The notes: generated by a model not told the origin, from the letters alone. A stretch of DNA of 8,582 bases from Dehalococcoidia bacterium (GCA_030606765.1 JAUWFX010000073.1:1-8582); one strand, 5' to 3'; counted from the stretch's first letter, positions 1 to 7,800 are shown. Made by a program: numbers and translations.

Positions 1-61
1 TTCCCCTGGTTACTGCCCGGAGCCTGAGCGACGAAGCAATCCTGGGATAGAGAGATAAGAG
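1..61 (+). other. Upstream flank, possibly the last codons of a preceding gene
   Basis: Two plus-strand frames are open from the window edge. One ends at TAG 48-50 and reads ...TARSLSDEAILG; the other ends at TAA 56-58 and reads ...PERRSNPGIER. Either could be the C-terminus of an upstream gene. In related genomes dxr often precedes rseP, but the visible residues are too few to identify Dxr, and both frames run through a repeat-like stretch. Only a weak purine-rich sequence (GAGAGATAAGAG) precedes the rseP ATG, and no promoter is recognisable. Co-transcription with an upstream gene is therefore likely but not shown. Confidence 0.35.
9..41 (+). repeat. Probable degenerate copy of a dispersed palindromic repeat
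   Basis: Bases 27-41 read AGCGACGAAGCAATC, which matches the 3' half of a short palindromic repeat known from many bacterial genomes (typical 5' half GTCATTGCGAG). Bases 9-16 read GTTACTGC, close to the expected GTCATTGC arm, so the whole 33 bp aligns with about one inserted base and several mismatches. The outer arms ACTGC and GCAAT form an imperfect inverted repeat. A better-preserved relative lies inside pheT on the opposite strand and shares CGAAGCAATC. The comparison with the family consensus is from memory. Confidence 0.5.
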
Positions 62-1372
62 ATGAGCGTTGCCGTAATCATTATCATTTTCATCGTAGCT
101 CTACTCGTGGCAATGTATCTTCACGAATTGGGGCACTTCATCGCTGCTAAGCGTGCCGGGGTGAAGGTGGAAGAGTTCGGCCTAGGCATACCCCCACGAC
201 TTTTTGGTATTAAACGAGGCGAGACAATATACTCAGTTAATGCCATACCTGTAGGAGCCTTTGTTAAAGCTGCCGGAGAAAATGACCCCACAGTACCCCG
301 AAGCCTGGCTGGCAAAGGACCGTGGACCAGGTTAGGAATCTATGCTGCCGGTCCGCTGGTCAACTTCTTTTTGGCCTTTGTTTTCCTCAGTGCTTTCCTT
401 GCGCTGCCCTATTCTGTCATTGCCGGCGATGGACTCATGGTGCATTCTGTAGTGGAGAATTCTCCTGCGGAGGAAGCAGGCATTGAGTCCGGGGATATAA
501 TTCTGGAGGTAAATGGGCAACTTGTTCATAGGAGAGGGGATGTGCAGGATATAGTAAATTCAGCCGAAGAAGGGGAAGAAATAACTTTGCGTCTGCTGAG
601 GAACGAGCAAGTGGTGGAAAGAACCTTGAAGCCGGAACTCGACCCAGAATCGCAGCTGCTAAAAATCGGCGCCTGGCTTTGGTGGGATATTGTGAGCAAG
701 GTGGAGGAAGGCTCGCCGGCTTACGAATCTGGCATCAGGCCCGGTGATACCATCTACAGCATCAATGGACAGCCTATATACAATGATGAGAGTATATCTG
801 GTGTCTTGCATTCCGTTGAGGAAGGTGAAGAAATAAACATGGTTTTGCTCCGAGACGGGAAAGAGACTTTACTCTCTTTGACCAATGTCGGCTACGAAAC
901 CCTGCCCGGTATAGAGCTACGATGGGTAGATGGGACTCGTACCGAACAAGAGCGACTTCCCGTGTGGAGGGCAGTCTATTTAGGGGCTAGGTATATCATT
1001 TATATGCCTGTGCTCATAATAGAGGCTATCCCTTTAATCATAAAATCCCCCGATATGGCACTGGTGGGGCCAATAGGTGCTGGTCAGTTAACGGTGGAGA
1101 TAGTGCGCACCTCTGGATTCAGCAGCATACTATTTATGGCCGGCATAATCAGCCTGGGCATCGGTATATTCAATCTCCTCCCCATCCCCCCTTTGGATGG
1201 AGGAGGTATGCTGGTGGCGTTCATCGAAGGGTGTAGGCGTGGGAAACGTCTTTCCCCTCGAGCAATGCGCCTAGCCTACACTATCGGCACCACTTTTTTA
1301 ATCGCACTTGTGATTCTAGTAACCTTTAGCGATGTCTGGCGTCTAATTAGCGGCGAGGGTTTTGGACTATGA
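62..1372 (+). CDS. rseP: RIP-type (site-2) intramembrane zinc metalloprotease RseP/MmpA, M50 family
   Basis: Cleaves membrane proteins within the bilayer; in model bacteria this family releases sigma factors by cutting anti-sigma factors and clears signal-peptide remnants. The protein has 436 residues, a usual length. The zinc motif HELGH sits at 21-25 in the first membrane segment (about 3-24). The second motif, NLLPIPPLDGG at 371-381, supplies the third ligand, Asp379. Other hydrophobic segments lie near 93-118, 310-330, 350-375 and 400-423. Two PDZ domains occupy roughly 120-285, with equivalent motifs SPAEEAGI at 134 and SPAYESGI at 218. The ATG is preceded only by a weak purine-rich ribosome site, but it starts directly before the first membrane segment as the family requires. 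Its stop overlaps the ispG start by 4 nt. The actual substrate cannot be read from this window. Confidence 0.95.
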   Translation: MSVAVIIIIFIVALLVAMYLHELGHFIAAKRAGVKVEEFGLGIPPRLFGIKRGETIYSVNAIPVGAFVKAAGENDPTVPRSLAGKGPWTRLGIYAAGPLVNFFLAFVFLSAFLALPYSVIAGDGLMVHSVVENSPAEEAGIESGDIILEVNGQLVHRRGDVQDIVNSAEEGEEITLRLLRNEQVVERTLKPELDPESQLLKIGAWLWWDIVSKVEEGSPAYESGIRPGDTIYSINGQPIYNDESISGVLHSVEEGEEINMVLLRDGKETLLSLTNVGYETLPGIELRWVDGTRTEQERLPVWRAVYLGARYIIYMPVLIIEAIPLIIKSPDMALVGPIGAGQLTVEIVRTSGFSSILFMAGIISLGIGIFNLLPIPPLDGGGMLVAFIEGCRRGKRLSPRAMRLAYTIGTTFLIALVILVTFSDVWRLISGEGFGL

Positions 1373-2430
1373 CACGTCGAAGCTCTAAATCCTTGAGAAT
1401 TGGCAAGGTGACCATTGGCGGCGATGCTCCCATCGTGGTGCAGTCCATGACCAAGACCGATACCCGTGATATTCCGGCCACTATAAATCAGATTAAGGAG
1501 TTAGAGGAGTGCGGCTGTGAAATTGTGCGAGTGGCAGTCCCAGATAAGGAAGCGGCTGAAAGCATAGCCACTATAAAGAGAGGTGTTTCACTACCTCTTA
1601 TTGCTGATATACATTTTGACTACCGCTTAGCTTTGGCTGCGCTGCAATCCGGTGTTGATGGGCTCCGCCTCAATCCCGGCAACATAGCAGACAAAGAGCA
1701 GATTGCCAGGGTGGTAGCTGCTGCTAAAGAAAGAGAGGTGCCTATCCGTATTGGAGTGAATGCCGGCAGTTTACCTGCCAATTTTCAGCCCAACACTCCA
1801 CCGGCTGAGCACATGGTCAACATGGCATTGGAGCAGATAAGGCTTATGGAAAGTTTAGACTTTGATTTAATCAAAGTTTCTCTCAAAGCCTTTGATGTTC
1901 CCACTACCATTCAGGCATATCAAATGATTGCCGATAAAATGCCCTATCCATTACATCTGGGCGTCACGGAGGCCGGGCTTCCCCGAACGGGAGCAATACG
2001 CAGCGCCATAGGCATTGGCATACTTCTCTACCAGGGGATTGGTGATACCATACGCGTTTCTCTCAGCGCTCACCCCCGTGAAGAGGTATTCGTGGCTTAC
2101 GAAATTCTTAAAAGTTTGGGACTTCGTCAGCGGGGTCCAACTCTATTGAGCTGCCCTTCCTGCGGCCGGGCTGAAGTTGATATCATTGCCCTGGCCGAGT
2201 CAGTAAGCAAACGTCTGGAAAAAATAAGTAAATCTGTGAAAGTGGCAGTTATGGGCTGCGTAGTCAATGGCCCTGGTGAGGCTAAGGATGCTGATGTCGG
2301 CATTGCCTGCGGCAAGGGCAAAGGTGCTATATTTAGAAAGGGGGAGGTGGTAGGCACAGCGAGCGAGCAAAATTTCCTGGAAGCCCTGATGGCAGAAGTA
2401 GACTCTCTCGATAGGAGAAGATTAGAGTAA
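1369..2430 (+). CDS. ispG: 4-hydroxy-3-methylbut-2-enyl diphosphate synthase (IspG/GcpE)
   Basis: Catalyses the penultimate step of the MEP isoprenoid pathway: reductive ring opening of methylerythritol cyclodiphosphate to HMBPP, using a [4Fe-4S] cluster in the cytosol. The protein has 353 residues, the compact two-domain bacterial form: a TIM barrel (about 1-235) opening with IGGDAPIVVQSMTKTDTRD, and a C-terminal cluster-binding domain. The expected ligands are all present: Cys262 and Cys265 in CPSCGR, Cys297 in MGCVVNGPGE, and Glu304 at the end of that motif. The ATG lies within the rseP stop (ATGA overlap) with no strong ribosome site of its own, so translation is probably coupled to rseP. 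The mature enzyme needs an electron donor (ferredoxin or flavodoxin) not encoded here. Its presence implies the organism makes isoprenoids by the MEP route. Confidence 0.97.
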   Translation: MTRRSSKSLRIGKVTIGGDAPIVVQSMTKTDTRDIPATINQIKELEECGCEIVRVAVPDKEAAESIATIKRGVSLPLIADIHFDYRLALAALQSGVDGLRLNPGNIADKEQIARVVAAAKEREVPIRIGVNAGSLPANFQPNTPPAEHMVNMALEQIRLMESLDFDLIKVSLKAFDVPTTIQAYQMIADKMPYPLHLGVTEAGLPRTGAIRSAIGIGILLYQGIGDTIRVSLSAHPREEVFVAYEILKSLGLRQRGPTLLSCPSCGRAEVDIIALAESVSKRLEKISKSVKVAVMGCVVNGPGEAKDADVGIACGKGKGAIFRKGEVVGTASEQNFLEALMAEVDSLDRRRLE

Positions 2431-2434
2431 AGGT
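2429..2434 (+). promoter_or_regulatory. Ribosome binding site for proS (GTG start)
   Basis: AAAGGT lies 7 nt before the GTG at 2442 and begins within the ispG stop codon. It supports the GTG as the start; the following residues RFSKLF match the usual ProRS N-terminus. A second purine run (AAGGGA, 2435-2440) is too close to the start to be the main site. Confidence 0.6.
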
Positions 2435-2441
2435 AAGGGAA

Positions 2442-4157
2442 GTGCGTTTTTCTAAGCTTTTTGGCAAGACACTGCGGCAGGCGCCCGCAGAAGCTGAGAG
2501 CGTAAGCCATCAGCTACTGCTTCGAGCGGGTATGATTGCCCAGGAGGCTGCCGGAATTTACTCTTACTTGCCCCTGGGATGGCGAGTGCTCAAAAAGATA
2601 GAAAATGTAATCAGAGAGGAAATGGATAAGGCTGGCGGGCAGGAATTGATGCTGCCTGTGTTGCAGCCTTTTGAATTATGGCAGCAATCAGGCAGGTATG
2701 TTTCCTTTGGTAAATCCTTGTTCACCTTGACCGACCGCAAGGAGCATACACTGGCTCTGGGACCCACTCATGAAGAAGTTATTACCGACCTTGTCCATCG
2801 CTACGTGCAAAGCTACCGGGAGCTCCCCCTGCTCCTCTATCAAATACAGACCAAGCTCCGCGATGAGCCTCGACCCCGCGGTGGCTTATTGAGAGTCCGC
2901 GAGTTCATCATGAAGGACCTTTACAGCTTTGATGCAAACGAGGCTGGGCTCGATGAAAGTTACCAAAAGATGAGCCAGGCTTACCGAGATATCTATTCAC
3001 GCCTTGGCTTACCCGCATTAATGGTAGAGGCTGATAGCGGCGCCATAGGGGGCAAGGATTCTCACGAGTTCATGGTTCTCACTGAAGGCGGTGAAGACGA
3101 AATTATTCGCTGCTCTAATTGTGGCTATGCCGCTAATGCAGATAAGGCTCAATTTGCGAAAAAGAAGAGCAATGCTGAAGCCCCGCTCTCTTTGGAGGAG
3201 ATAGCCACGCCGGGGACGAAAGCCATAGAGGAGGTAGCTGATTTTGTTGGTGTGCCGACAAGTCAAACGCTTAAATCGGTGTTTTATTATGCCGACGGAG
3301 AATTTATCTTCGTTATCATTCAGGGCGATCTGGAAGTCAATGAAACGAAGCTAAGAAATGCTTTAAAATGCTCCGAGCTTCGCTTAGCTACGGAAGGCGA
3401 AGTAAGTGAAGCTGGACTTGTGGCTGGTTTTGCCTCACCCATAGGTGTAAAGGGAGTCAAAGTCGTGGCTGATGATTCCATAACCTCAGGCTCCAGCTTC
3501 CTTGCTGGCGCTAATAAGCCGGGGTATCACTTCAGGAATGCCAATTATCCCAGGGATTTTAAGGTTGATCTCATGGCTGATATCGCCCTGGCTCAGCCCG
3601 GAGATAGCTGCCCCAAGTGTGGTGGTGAGTTATCCTCGGCTCGGGGCATTGAAGTGGGGCATGTATTTAAGTTGGGCACCTTTATCAGTGAGAGATTCGG
3701 AGCATCCTTCCTAGATAATGATGGCACTTCCCAATCTATTATTATGGGATGCTACGGCATCGGACTGGGGCGATTGTTGGCAGCCATAGTAGAACAAAGC
3801 CACGACGACAAGGGTATTATCTGGCCGCTCTCCGTTGCCCCCTATCAAGTCTATCTTTGTCCTCTAAATTTGGACAAGTCGGCAGCCCTCCCTACGGCAG
3901 AAAAGATTTATCAAGAATTACAAAAAGAAGGCCTTGAAGTACTTTTCGATGACCGTGACGACTCCCCCGGCGTTAAATTCAACGATGCTGACCTCCTGGG
4001 AATACCACTGCGCTTGACCTTGTCCCCACGCACCTTACAAAGCCAGAGCGTAGAGGCAAAATGGCGCACAGAGAAAGAAACCCAGCTTTTGCCTTTGGAT
4101 AATTTGGCGGTACGGGTGAAGAAGCTTCTAGACGAGACCGTAAGCTTTCAATCTTAA
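2442..4157 (+). CDS. proS: Prolyl-tRNA synthetase, bacterial type with INS editing domain
   Basis: Charges tRNA-Pro with proline in the cytosol; a class IIa synthetase of 571 residues, the usual bacterial length. The proline-site loop GPTHEE is at 107-112 (Thr109, Glu111), motif 2 begins RDEPRPRGG at 140, and motif 3 is GIGLGR at 439-444. Between motifs 2 and 3 is the INS editing domain (about 240-385) that hydrolyses Ala-tRNA-Pro; Lys278 in QTLKSV is in the place of the editing lysine of E. coli ProRS (Lys279). Two CxxC pairs, Cys224/227 and Cys390/393, flank this insertion and may bind zinc together. The anticodon-binding domain runs from about 467 to the end. The start is GTG, 11 nt after the ispG stop. 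It is the last gene of the plus-strand block. Confidence 0.97.
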   Translation: MRFSKLFGKTLRQAPAEAESVSHQLLLRAGMIAQEAAGIYSYLPLGWRVLKKIENVIREEMDKAGGQELMLPVLQPFELWQQSGRYVSFGKSLFTLTDRKEHTLALGPTHEEVITDLVHRYVQSYRELPLLLYQIQTKLRDEPRPRGGLLRVREFIMKDLYSFDANEAGLDESYQKMSQAYRDIYSRLGLPALMVEADSGAIGGKDSHEFMVLTEGGEDEIIRCSNCGYAANADKAQFAKKKSNAEAPLSLEEIATPGTKAIEEVADFVGVPTSQTLKSVFYYADGEFIFVIIQGDLEVNETKLRNALKCSELRLATEGEVSEAGLVAGFASPIGVKGVKVVADDSITSGSSFLAGANKPGYHFRNANYPRDFKVDLMADIALAQPGDSCPKCGGELSSARGIEVGHVFKLGTFISERFGASFLDNDGTSQSIIMGCYGIGLGRLLAAIVEQSHDDKGIIWPLSVAPYQVYLCPLNLDKSAALPTAEKIYQELQKEGLEVLFDDRDDSPGVKFNDADLLGIPLRLTLSPRTLQSQSVEAKWRTEKETQLLPLDNLAVRVKKLLDETVSFQS

Positions 4158-4184
4158 TCGACTTTGGCTCACTGCTGTAGTCGA
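4158..4184. repeat. Inverted repeat just after the proS stop
   Basis: TCGACT (4158-4163) and AGTCGA (4179-4184) are perfect 6-bp arms around a 15-nt loop, beginning at the first base after the proS stop. No T-run follows on the plus strand, so it is not a standard intrinsic terminator. It could protect the 3' end of the transcript or be chance. Confidence 0.35.
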
Positions 4185-4208
4185 GCAACAAGGCGCATCA
4201 AAATGCCC

Positions 4209-4256
4209 AAAGGTAAAGCAAGCTATAGCTAGATATAAATATAGGTTTTTGCCTTT
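4209..4256. repeat. Imperfect inverted repeat in the convergent gap, possible weak bidirectional terminator
   Basis: AAAGGTAAAG (4209-4218) can pair with TTTTGCCTTT (4247-4256), giving 8 Watson-Crick and 2 G-U pairs as plus-strand RNA. The 28-nt loop contains the perfect palindrome AGCTATAGCT (4221-4230) and is very A+T rich. As minus-strand RNA the two G-U pairs become A-C mismatches. The T-rich bases lie inside the 3' arm rather than after it, so terminator function is uncertain for both proS and pheT. Apart from this and the inverted repeat at 4158, the gap shows nothing recognisable. Confidence 0.3.
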
Positions 4257-4267
4257 CCCTGGCTAGC

Positions 4268-6727
4268 TCAGTCCCTTAAAGTAGCGCCCAGTTCCTGATG
4301 CAGCTTAGCGAGCATCTGTTGTTGGGTTCGGTCAACTTCTTCGTCGGTCAAGGTGTGGCTCGGTGATTGGTAGACAATCCTTATGGCAAAAGATTTCTTG
4401 CCCTCGGCTATTTGCTCACCTCGATAAAGATCAAAGAGAGCTACCTTTGTCACTAGCGGAAAGCTTTGGATTGTTTCCTCCACTCTTCCATAGCTCACTT
4501 GCTCATCTATTACTAAAGCGATGTCCCGAGTTACGCTGGGAAACCGTGCGATAGATTGGTATTCCTTTATCCCGGTAATCTTGGTCAATAGCTTCTCCAG
4601 GTCAATTTCTATAAGGCAAATAGCGTTAGAAAGCTCAAAGGCTTGTGCTATCTTAGGATGCACATCTCCTAAAATACCCACTCTGTCATCTTCAACGATT
4701 ATGTTAGCCCCTCTTCCCGGGAATAGAGTTTCATCATCGCCAATATCAAAACTCACTTTCAGCCCCAACTGGTTCAGGAGATTTTCCACTACCCCCTTAG
4801 CGTCAAAGAAATCAAGCGGCTCCTTATCAGTTTGCCAGGATAATTCTGCCCTTGCGCCGCTAAGCACAGCACAGAGCATCTCTTTTTCCTGGGGTAGCTC
4901 CCTTTCTTCTTGAGATTGCTTCGCTTCGCTCGCAATGACGGGAGGGTGCTGGGGCAAGAATATCTTGCCAATTTCAAAGAGTCTTATGCCGGCTTGCTCA
5001 AATTTTTGGTTGTGTGCCAACGTGGCCAGAGGACCAGCCCGCAAGCTGGTACGCAGGTATTCTTGCTCCTTCGTCATAGGGTTAGCTACCTTCAACGGTG
5101 AAATTCTCAGCTCAAGCTTTGGGGAAAGCTTCTGCAATTTTTCCAGGCTGACTAAAGAATAAGTTAATATCTCTTGAAAGCCAACGCCAGTCAGGACGTT
5201 GCGTAATTTATCCCTGAGATTGCTCCGCTGGGCTGCTGGTGACAGTTTCGATTTTTGCTGAGGTAAAGGAGAGCCAAGCCTGGTGATAGGAATCTTTTCA
5301 TAACCAATGATGCGAACTATCTCCTCCACGAGGTCAGCAGAGCATTTAACGTCGCTGCGCCAGTAAGGCACAGACACCGAAATCTGCGAGCCCGAATTGG
5401 TCTCCTGGCATTCAAAGCCCAGGGGTTTTAATACCTTGAGAATTCCATTAATGCTGACCTTCAAGCCTGAAAGGCGCTCCGCCTCCCGTGCAGTAAGCAA
5501 TATCGGCTTTGATTCTGATTTCCCGGGATAAACATCAATTATGCCCTTGGCTGCTTTGCCGCCAGTTAGCTCCAGTAGTAACTGGGTTGCCCGCTTCAAT
5601 GGTAATAATGGAAGCTCGCTATTAAGCCCTTTGTCAAAGCGAATCGAGGCCTCGCTTTGAACTTGAAGATAGCTACAGCCTCGACGAATGGCAGCCTGGT
5701 TAAAATTCGCCGACTCCAGAAGAATATTGTCAGTTTTGTCCGTAACTTCGGAAGCCAGACCACCCATGACTCCAGCCACAGCAACAGCTTCTTCTTTATC
5801 GGCAATAACCAATATATCTGGGTTAAGAGTGCGCTCTGAGCCATCGAGGGTAGTTATGGTCTCACCATTTCCGGCCCTGCGAACGATAATTTGTCTGCCC
5901 TTAATCTTATGATAATCAAAGGCGTGAAGGGGCTGACCATATTCCAGCATCACGTAATTAGTAACGTCAACCACGTTGTTAATGGGACGCATACCGCAGC
6001 TATTCAGACGCTGCTGCAGCCAGCTTGGGGAGGAGGCTATCTTTATTCCAGTAATTAAACTTGCACAATATCTAGGGCATAGGTCTGAGTCGGCTATGTC
6101 GACAGAGGCGAAGGAGTCTATCGAGTCTTCTAATTCTTCGTAATGAATCTGGCATAAACGGAGCGGTTCACCAGTTAGGGCAGTAATTTCTCGGGCAATG
6201 CCAATTACAGATAAGCAATCCGGGCGGTTAGGTGTTACATCCAAGTCAAAAATTACATCGCCCAGATAGGCCCCGAGAGGTGCACCTATGGGTGCCTCAG
6301 GTGACAATATCAAAATCCCTTCGTGACTATCAGAAACCTCTAGCTCCTTCTCTGAGCAAACCATGCCCTCGGAAACCACGCCACGAATTTTAGCCGGCTT
6401 TAGCAATATGGCTTCTTCAGTGTGGGCATCTATAAGCCGGGCTCCTATACGAGCAAAAGGCACCCTTTGACCAAGTCCGATATTTGGGGCGCCACACACT
6501 ACAATGACTTGCTCGGTGCCGAGGTCAACCGTAACTAGCTTAAGGCGGTCAGCATTAGGATGAGGATTTAAAGCTATTACTTCCCCTATCACTACATTAT
6601 CCCAGGTGCCACCTATAGTCTGTATGCCCTTGACTTCCAGGCCAGACATAGTGAGCCTCTCCGCCAGCTCTTTAGGATCGAGGTTTATGTCAACATAATC
6701 CCTGAGCCATTTGAGGGAAACTTTCAC
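4268..6727 (-). CDS. pheT: Phenylalanyl-tRNA synthetase beta subunit (PheT)
   Basis: Beta subunit of the (alpha-beta)2 enzyme that charges tRNA-Phe; it binds tRNA and edits Tyr-tRNA-Phe. The protein has 819 residues, slightly long. Domains in order: an EMAP-II-like tRNA-binding domain (about 43-152); the B3/B4 editing domain (about 210-375), with His268 in PLHAFD and Glu338 in LLESA at the places of the E. coli editing residues; the B5 domain, with YWRSDV at 455-460 near its end; a catalytic-like fold (about 490-700); and the FDX-ACB domain (723-819), which contacts the anticodon. Residues 597-605 (VIASEAKQS) come from an inserted palindromic repeat and explain part of the extra length. The start is GTG, 16 nt after the pheS stop. 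The overlapping ATG two bases upstream is followed at once by TGA and cannot be used. Confidence 0.97.
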   Translation of the reverse strand: MKVSLKWLRDYVDINLDPKELAERLTMSGLEVKGIQTIGGTWDNVVIGEVIALNPHPNADRLKLVTVDLGTEQVIVVCGAPNIGLGQRVPFARIGARLIDAHTEEAILLKPAKIRGVVSEGMVCSEKELEVSDSHEGILILSPEAPIGAPLGAYLGDVIFDLDVTPNRPDCLSVIGIAREITALTGEPLRLCQIHYEELEDSIDSFASVDIADSDLCPRYCASLITGIKIASSPSWLQQRLNSCGMRPINNVVDVTNYVMLEYGQPLHAFDYHKIKGRQIIVRRAGNGETITTLDGSERTLNPDILVIADKEEAVAVAGVMGGLASEVTDKTDNILLESANFNQAAIRRGCSYLQVQSEASIRFDKGLNSELPLLPLKRATQLLLELTGGKAAKGIIDVYPGKSESKPILLTAREAERLSGLKVSINGILKVLKPLGFECQETNSGSQISVSVPYWRSDVKCSADLVEEIVRIIGYEKIPITRLGSPLPQQKSKLSPAAQRSNLRDKLRNVLTGVGFQEILTYSLVSLEKLQKLSPKLELRISPLKVANPMTKEQEYLRTSLRAGPLATLAHNQKFEQAGIRLFEIGKIFLPQHPPVIASEAKQSQEERELPQEKEMLCAVLSGARAELSWQTDKEPLDFFDAKGVVENLLNQLGLKVSFDIGDDETLFPGRGANIIVEDDRVGILGDVHPKIAQAFELSNAICLIEIDLEKLLTKITGIKEYQSIARFPSVTRDIALVIDEQVSYGRVEETIQSFPLVTKVALFDLYRGEQIAEGKKSFAIRIVYQSPSHTLTDEEVDRTQQQMLAKLHQELGATLRD
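4912..4942 (-). repeat. Short palindromic repeat inserted in frame in pheT
   Basis: On the minus strand this reads GTCATTGCGAGCGAAGCG followed by AAGCAATCTC. It is a typical member of a short dispersed repeat found between genes in many bacteria. The arms ATTGC and GCAAT are a perfect inverted repeat around a CGAAG-rich centre. It is read through in the pheT frame, giving VIASEAKQS at residues 597-605, a peptide I recognise as a common translation of this repeat. The frame is intact on both sides. It sits after the conserved LFEIGKIF strand, in a loop that varies in length among PheT proteins. Confidence 0.75.
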
Positions 6728-6731
6728 ATTG

Positions 6732-6738
6732 TCACCTT
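6732..6738 (-). promoter_or_regulatory. Ribosome binding site for pheT (GTG start)
   Basis: AAGGTGA on the minus strand, 4 nt before the GTG start at 6727-6725, lies in the 16-nt spacer after pheS. It supports the GTG start and independent ribosome loading in addition to any coupling from pheS. Confidence 0.65.
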
Positions 6739-6743
6739 AAAAT

Positions 6744-7778
6744 TTAGAACTGCCTCAAAAACCTGAGGTCATTGCCATAAAAGAGGCGGATGTCATCAAT
6801 ACCATAGCGAAGCATAGGTATACGCTCAACTCCCAACCCAAAGGCAAAACCACTGTAAATCTCGGGGTCGATATCGACGCGTGCCAGGACGTCGGGATGC
6901 ACCATCCCCGCACCTAGTATTTCAATCCAGCCGCTGTAACCACACAGCCGGCAGCCAGCTCCGTCGCAAGCTGAACATCCGATTGCTACCTCCACCCCGG
7001 GTTCCACAAAAGGAAAGTAATCGCAGCGGAAGCGCACTTTCCTTTCCTCACCAAAAAGGCAGCGGCAAAAGTCAAACAAAGTGCCTTTTAAATCAGCCAG
7101 GGTGATGTTCTTATCCACGGCTAAACCTTCAACTTGATAAAACATAGATTCGTGAGTAGCGTCAGTTGCTTCATATCTATAAGCTCGCCCCGGTACTATG
7201 GCTCTTATTGGCGGACGTTCTTTCTCCATCAACCTAATTTGCATTGGGGAAGTGTGCGTGCGCAAAAGTCTAGCTTTCCCTCCTATACCTGCATCTATCC
7301 ATAGGGTAGCGAACATATCTCGCGCCGGATGATGTTGAGGAATATTCAAGGCTTCAAAGTTGTAGTAATCCCACTCCACGTCGGGTCCCTCAATTACTTG
7401 AAAGCCCATATTTTTGAAAACATCGCAAATTTCGTTAAGTGTTTGAGTGGTAGGGTGAAGTCGCCCTGCCGGGAAAAGACGACCAGGCAAGGTAACATCT
7501 AATTTTTGGGATTCCAAAGGAGAGGTCAAAAGGGCTTCCTGTAGTAAATTTTCCTTCTCTTCCAGGCTTGACTCTAAAGCTCTTTTGATTTTGTTAGCTT
7601 GGGCACCCCCCTCTCTTCGTTCTTCCAGGGGCAAAGCGGCCAAGGAACGTAGAATTTTAGTTAAACTGCTTTTCTTACCCAGGTGGCGAACACGCCACAA
7701 CTCCAGCTCCCGAGGATTATTAACTTTGTTCAGCTCATCGAGAGCTTGTGCATGAAGGTCTTCGAGTTGTTCCAGCAT
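6744..7778 (-). CDS. pheS: Phenylalanyl-tRNA synthetase alpha subunit (PheS)
   Basis: Catalytic alpha subunit of PheRS: activates phenylalanine and transfers it to tRNA-Phe in the cytosol. It has 344 residues, a usual length. An N-terminal helical coiled-coil arm (about 1-90) contacts tRNA. The class II core carries motif 1 ([11 protein letters not shown], 125-135), the conserved HHPARDM and [12 protein letters not shown] segments, motif 2 beginning at Arg198 ([15 protein letters not shown]) and motif 3 ([10 protein letters not shown], 310-319). Ala312 in that motif is the residue that sets the size of the Phe pocket in E. coli PheS (Ala294). A Cys cluster, C268-x2-C271-x4-C276-x2-C279, precedes [13 protein letters not shown] and resembles a zinc knuckle seen in some PheS proteins. 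The start is ATG with only a weak ribosome site (TGGTAG), 44 nt after the rplT stop and immediately upstream of pheT. Confidence 0.97.
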   Translation of the reverse strand: MLEQLEDLHAQALDELNKVNNPRELELWRVRHLGKKSSLTKILRSLAALPLEERREGGAQANKIKRALESSLEEKENLLQEALLTSPLESQKLDVTLPGRLFPAGRLHPTTQTLNEICDVFKNMGFQVIEGPDVEWDYYNFEALNIPQHHPARDMFATLWIDAGIGGKARLLRTHTSPMQIRLMEKERPPIRAIVPGRAYRYEATDATHESMFYQVEGLAVDKNITLADLKGTLFDFCRCLFGEERKVRFRCDYFPFVEPGVEVAIGCSACDGAGCRLCGYSGWIEILGAGMVHPDVLARVDIDPEIYSGFAFGLGVERIPMLRYGIDDIRLFYGNDLRFLRQF

Positions 7779-7800
7779 TGACTACCAAGTGATGTTATCC

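Noticed and set aside
2356..2372. CAGCGAGCGAGCAAAAT in ispG as another repeat copy
   Set aside because: Only short GCGAGCGA similarity inside conserved coding sequence; no arms.
2127..2510. 127-codon open frame on the minus strand
   Set aside because: It lies antisense across the conserved cluster-binding end of ispG and the start of proS and has no recognisable protein character.
4221..4245. A+T-rich stretch in the convergent gap as a promoter
   Set aside because: No -35 partner at proper spacing and no gene downstream in either direction to be driven by it.
4521..4913. 130-codon plus-strand open frame
   Set aside because: Antisense shadow of pheT, low-complexity Ser-rich translation, no ribosome site.
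4910..5101. Plus-strand frame beginning MRLLRFARND
   Set aside because: This is the reverse reading of the palindromic repeat within pheT, not a gene.
6727..6729. ATG on the minus strand overlapping the pheT start
   Set aside because: It is followed directly by TGA; the GTG two bases later gives the conserved MKVSLKWL N-terminus.
6768..6776. GTCATTGCC, resembling the arm of the palindromic repeat
   Set aside because: It lies in the conserved PheS C-terminus ([11 protein letters not shown]), and no CGAAG centre or GCAAT arm follows.
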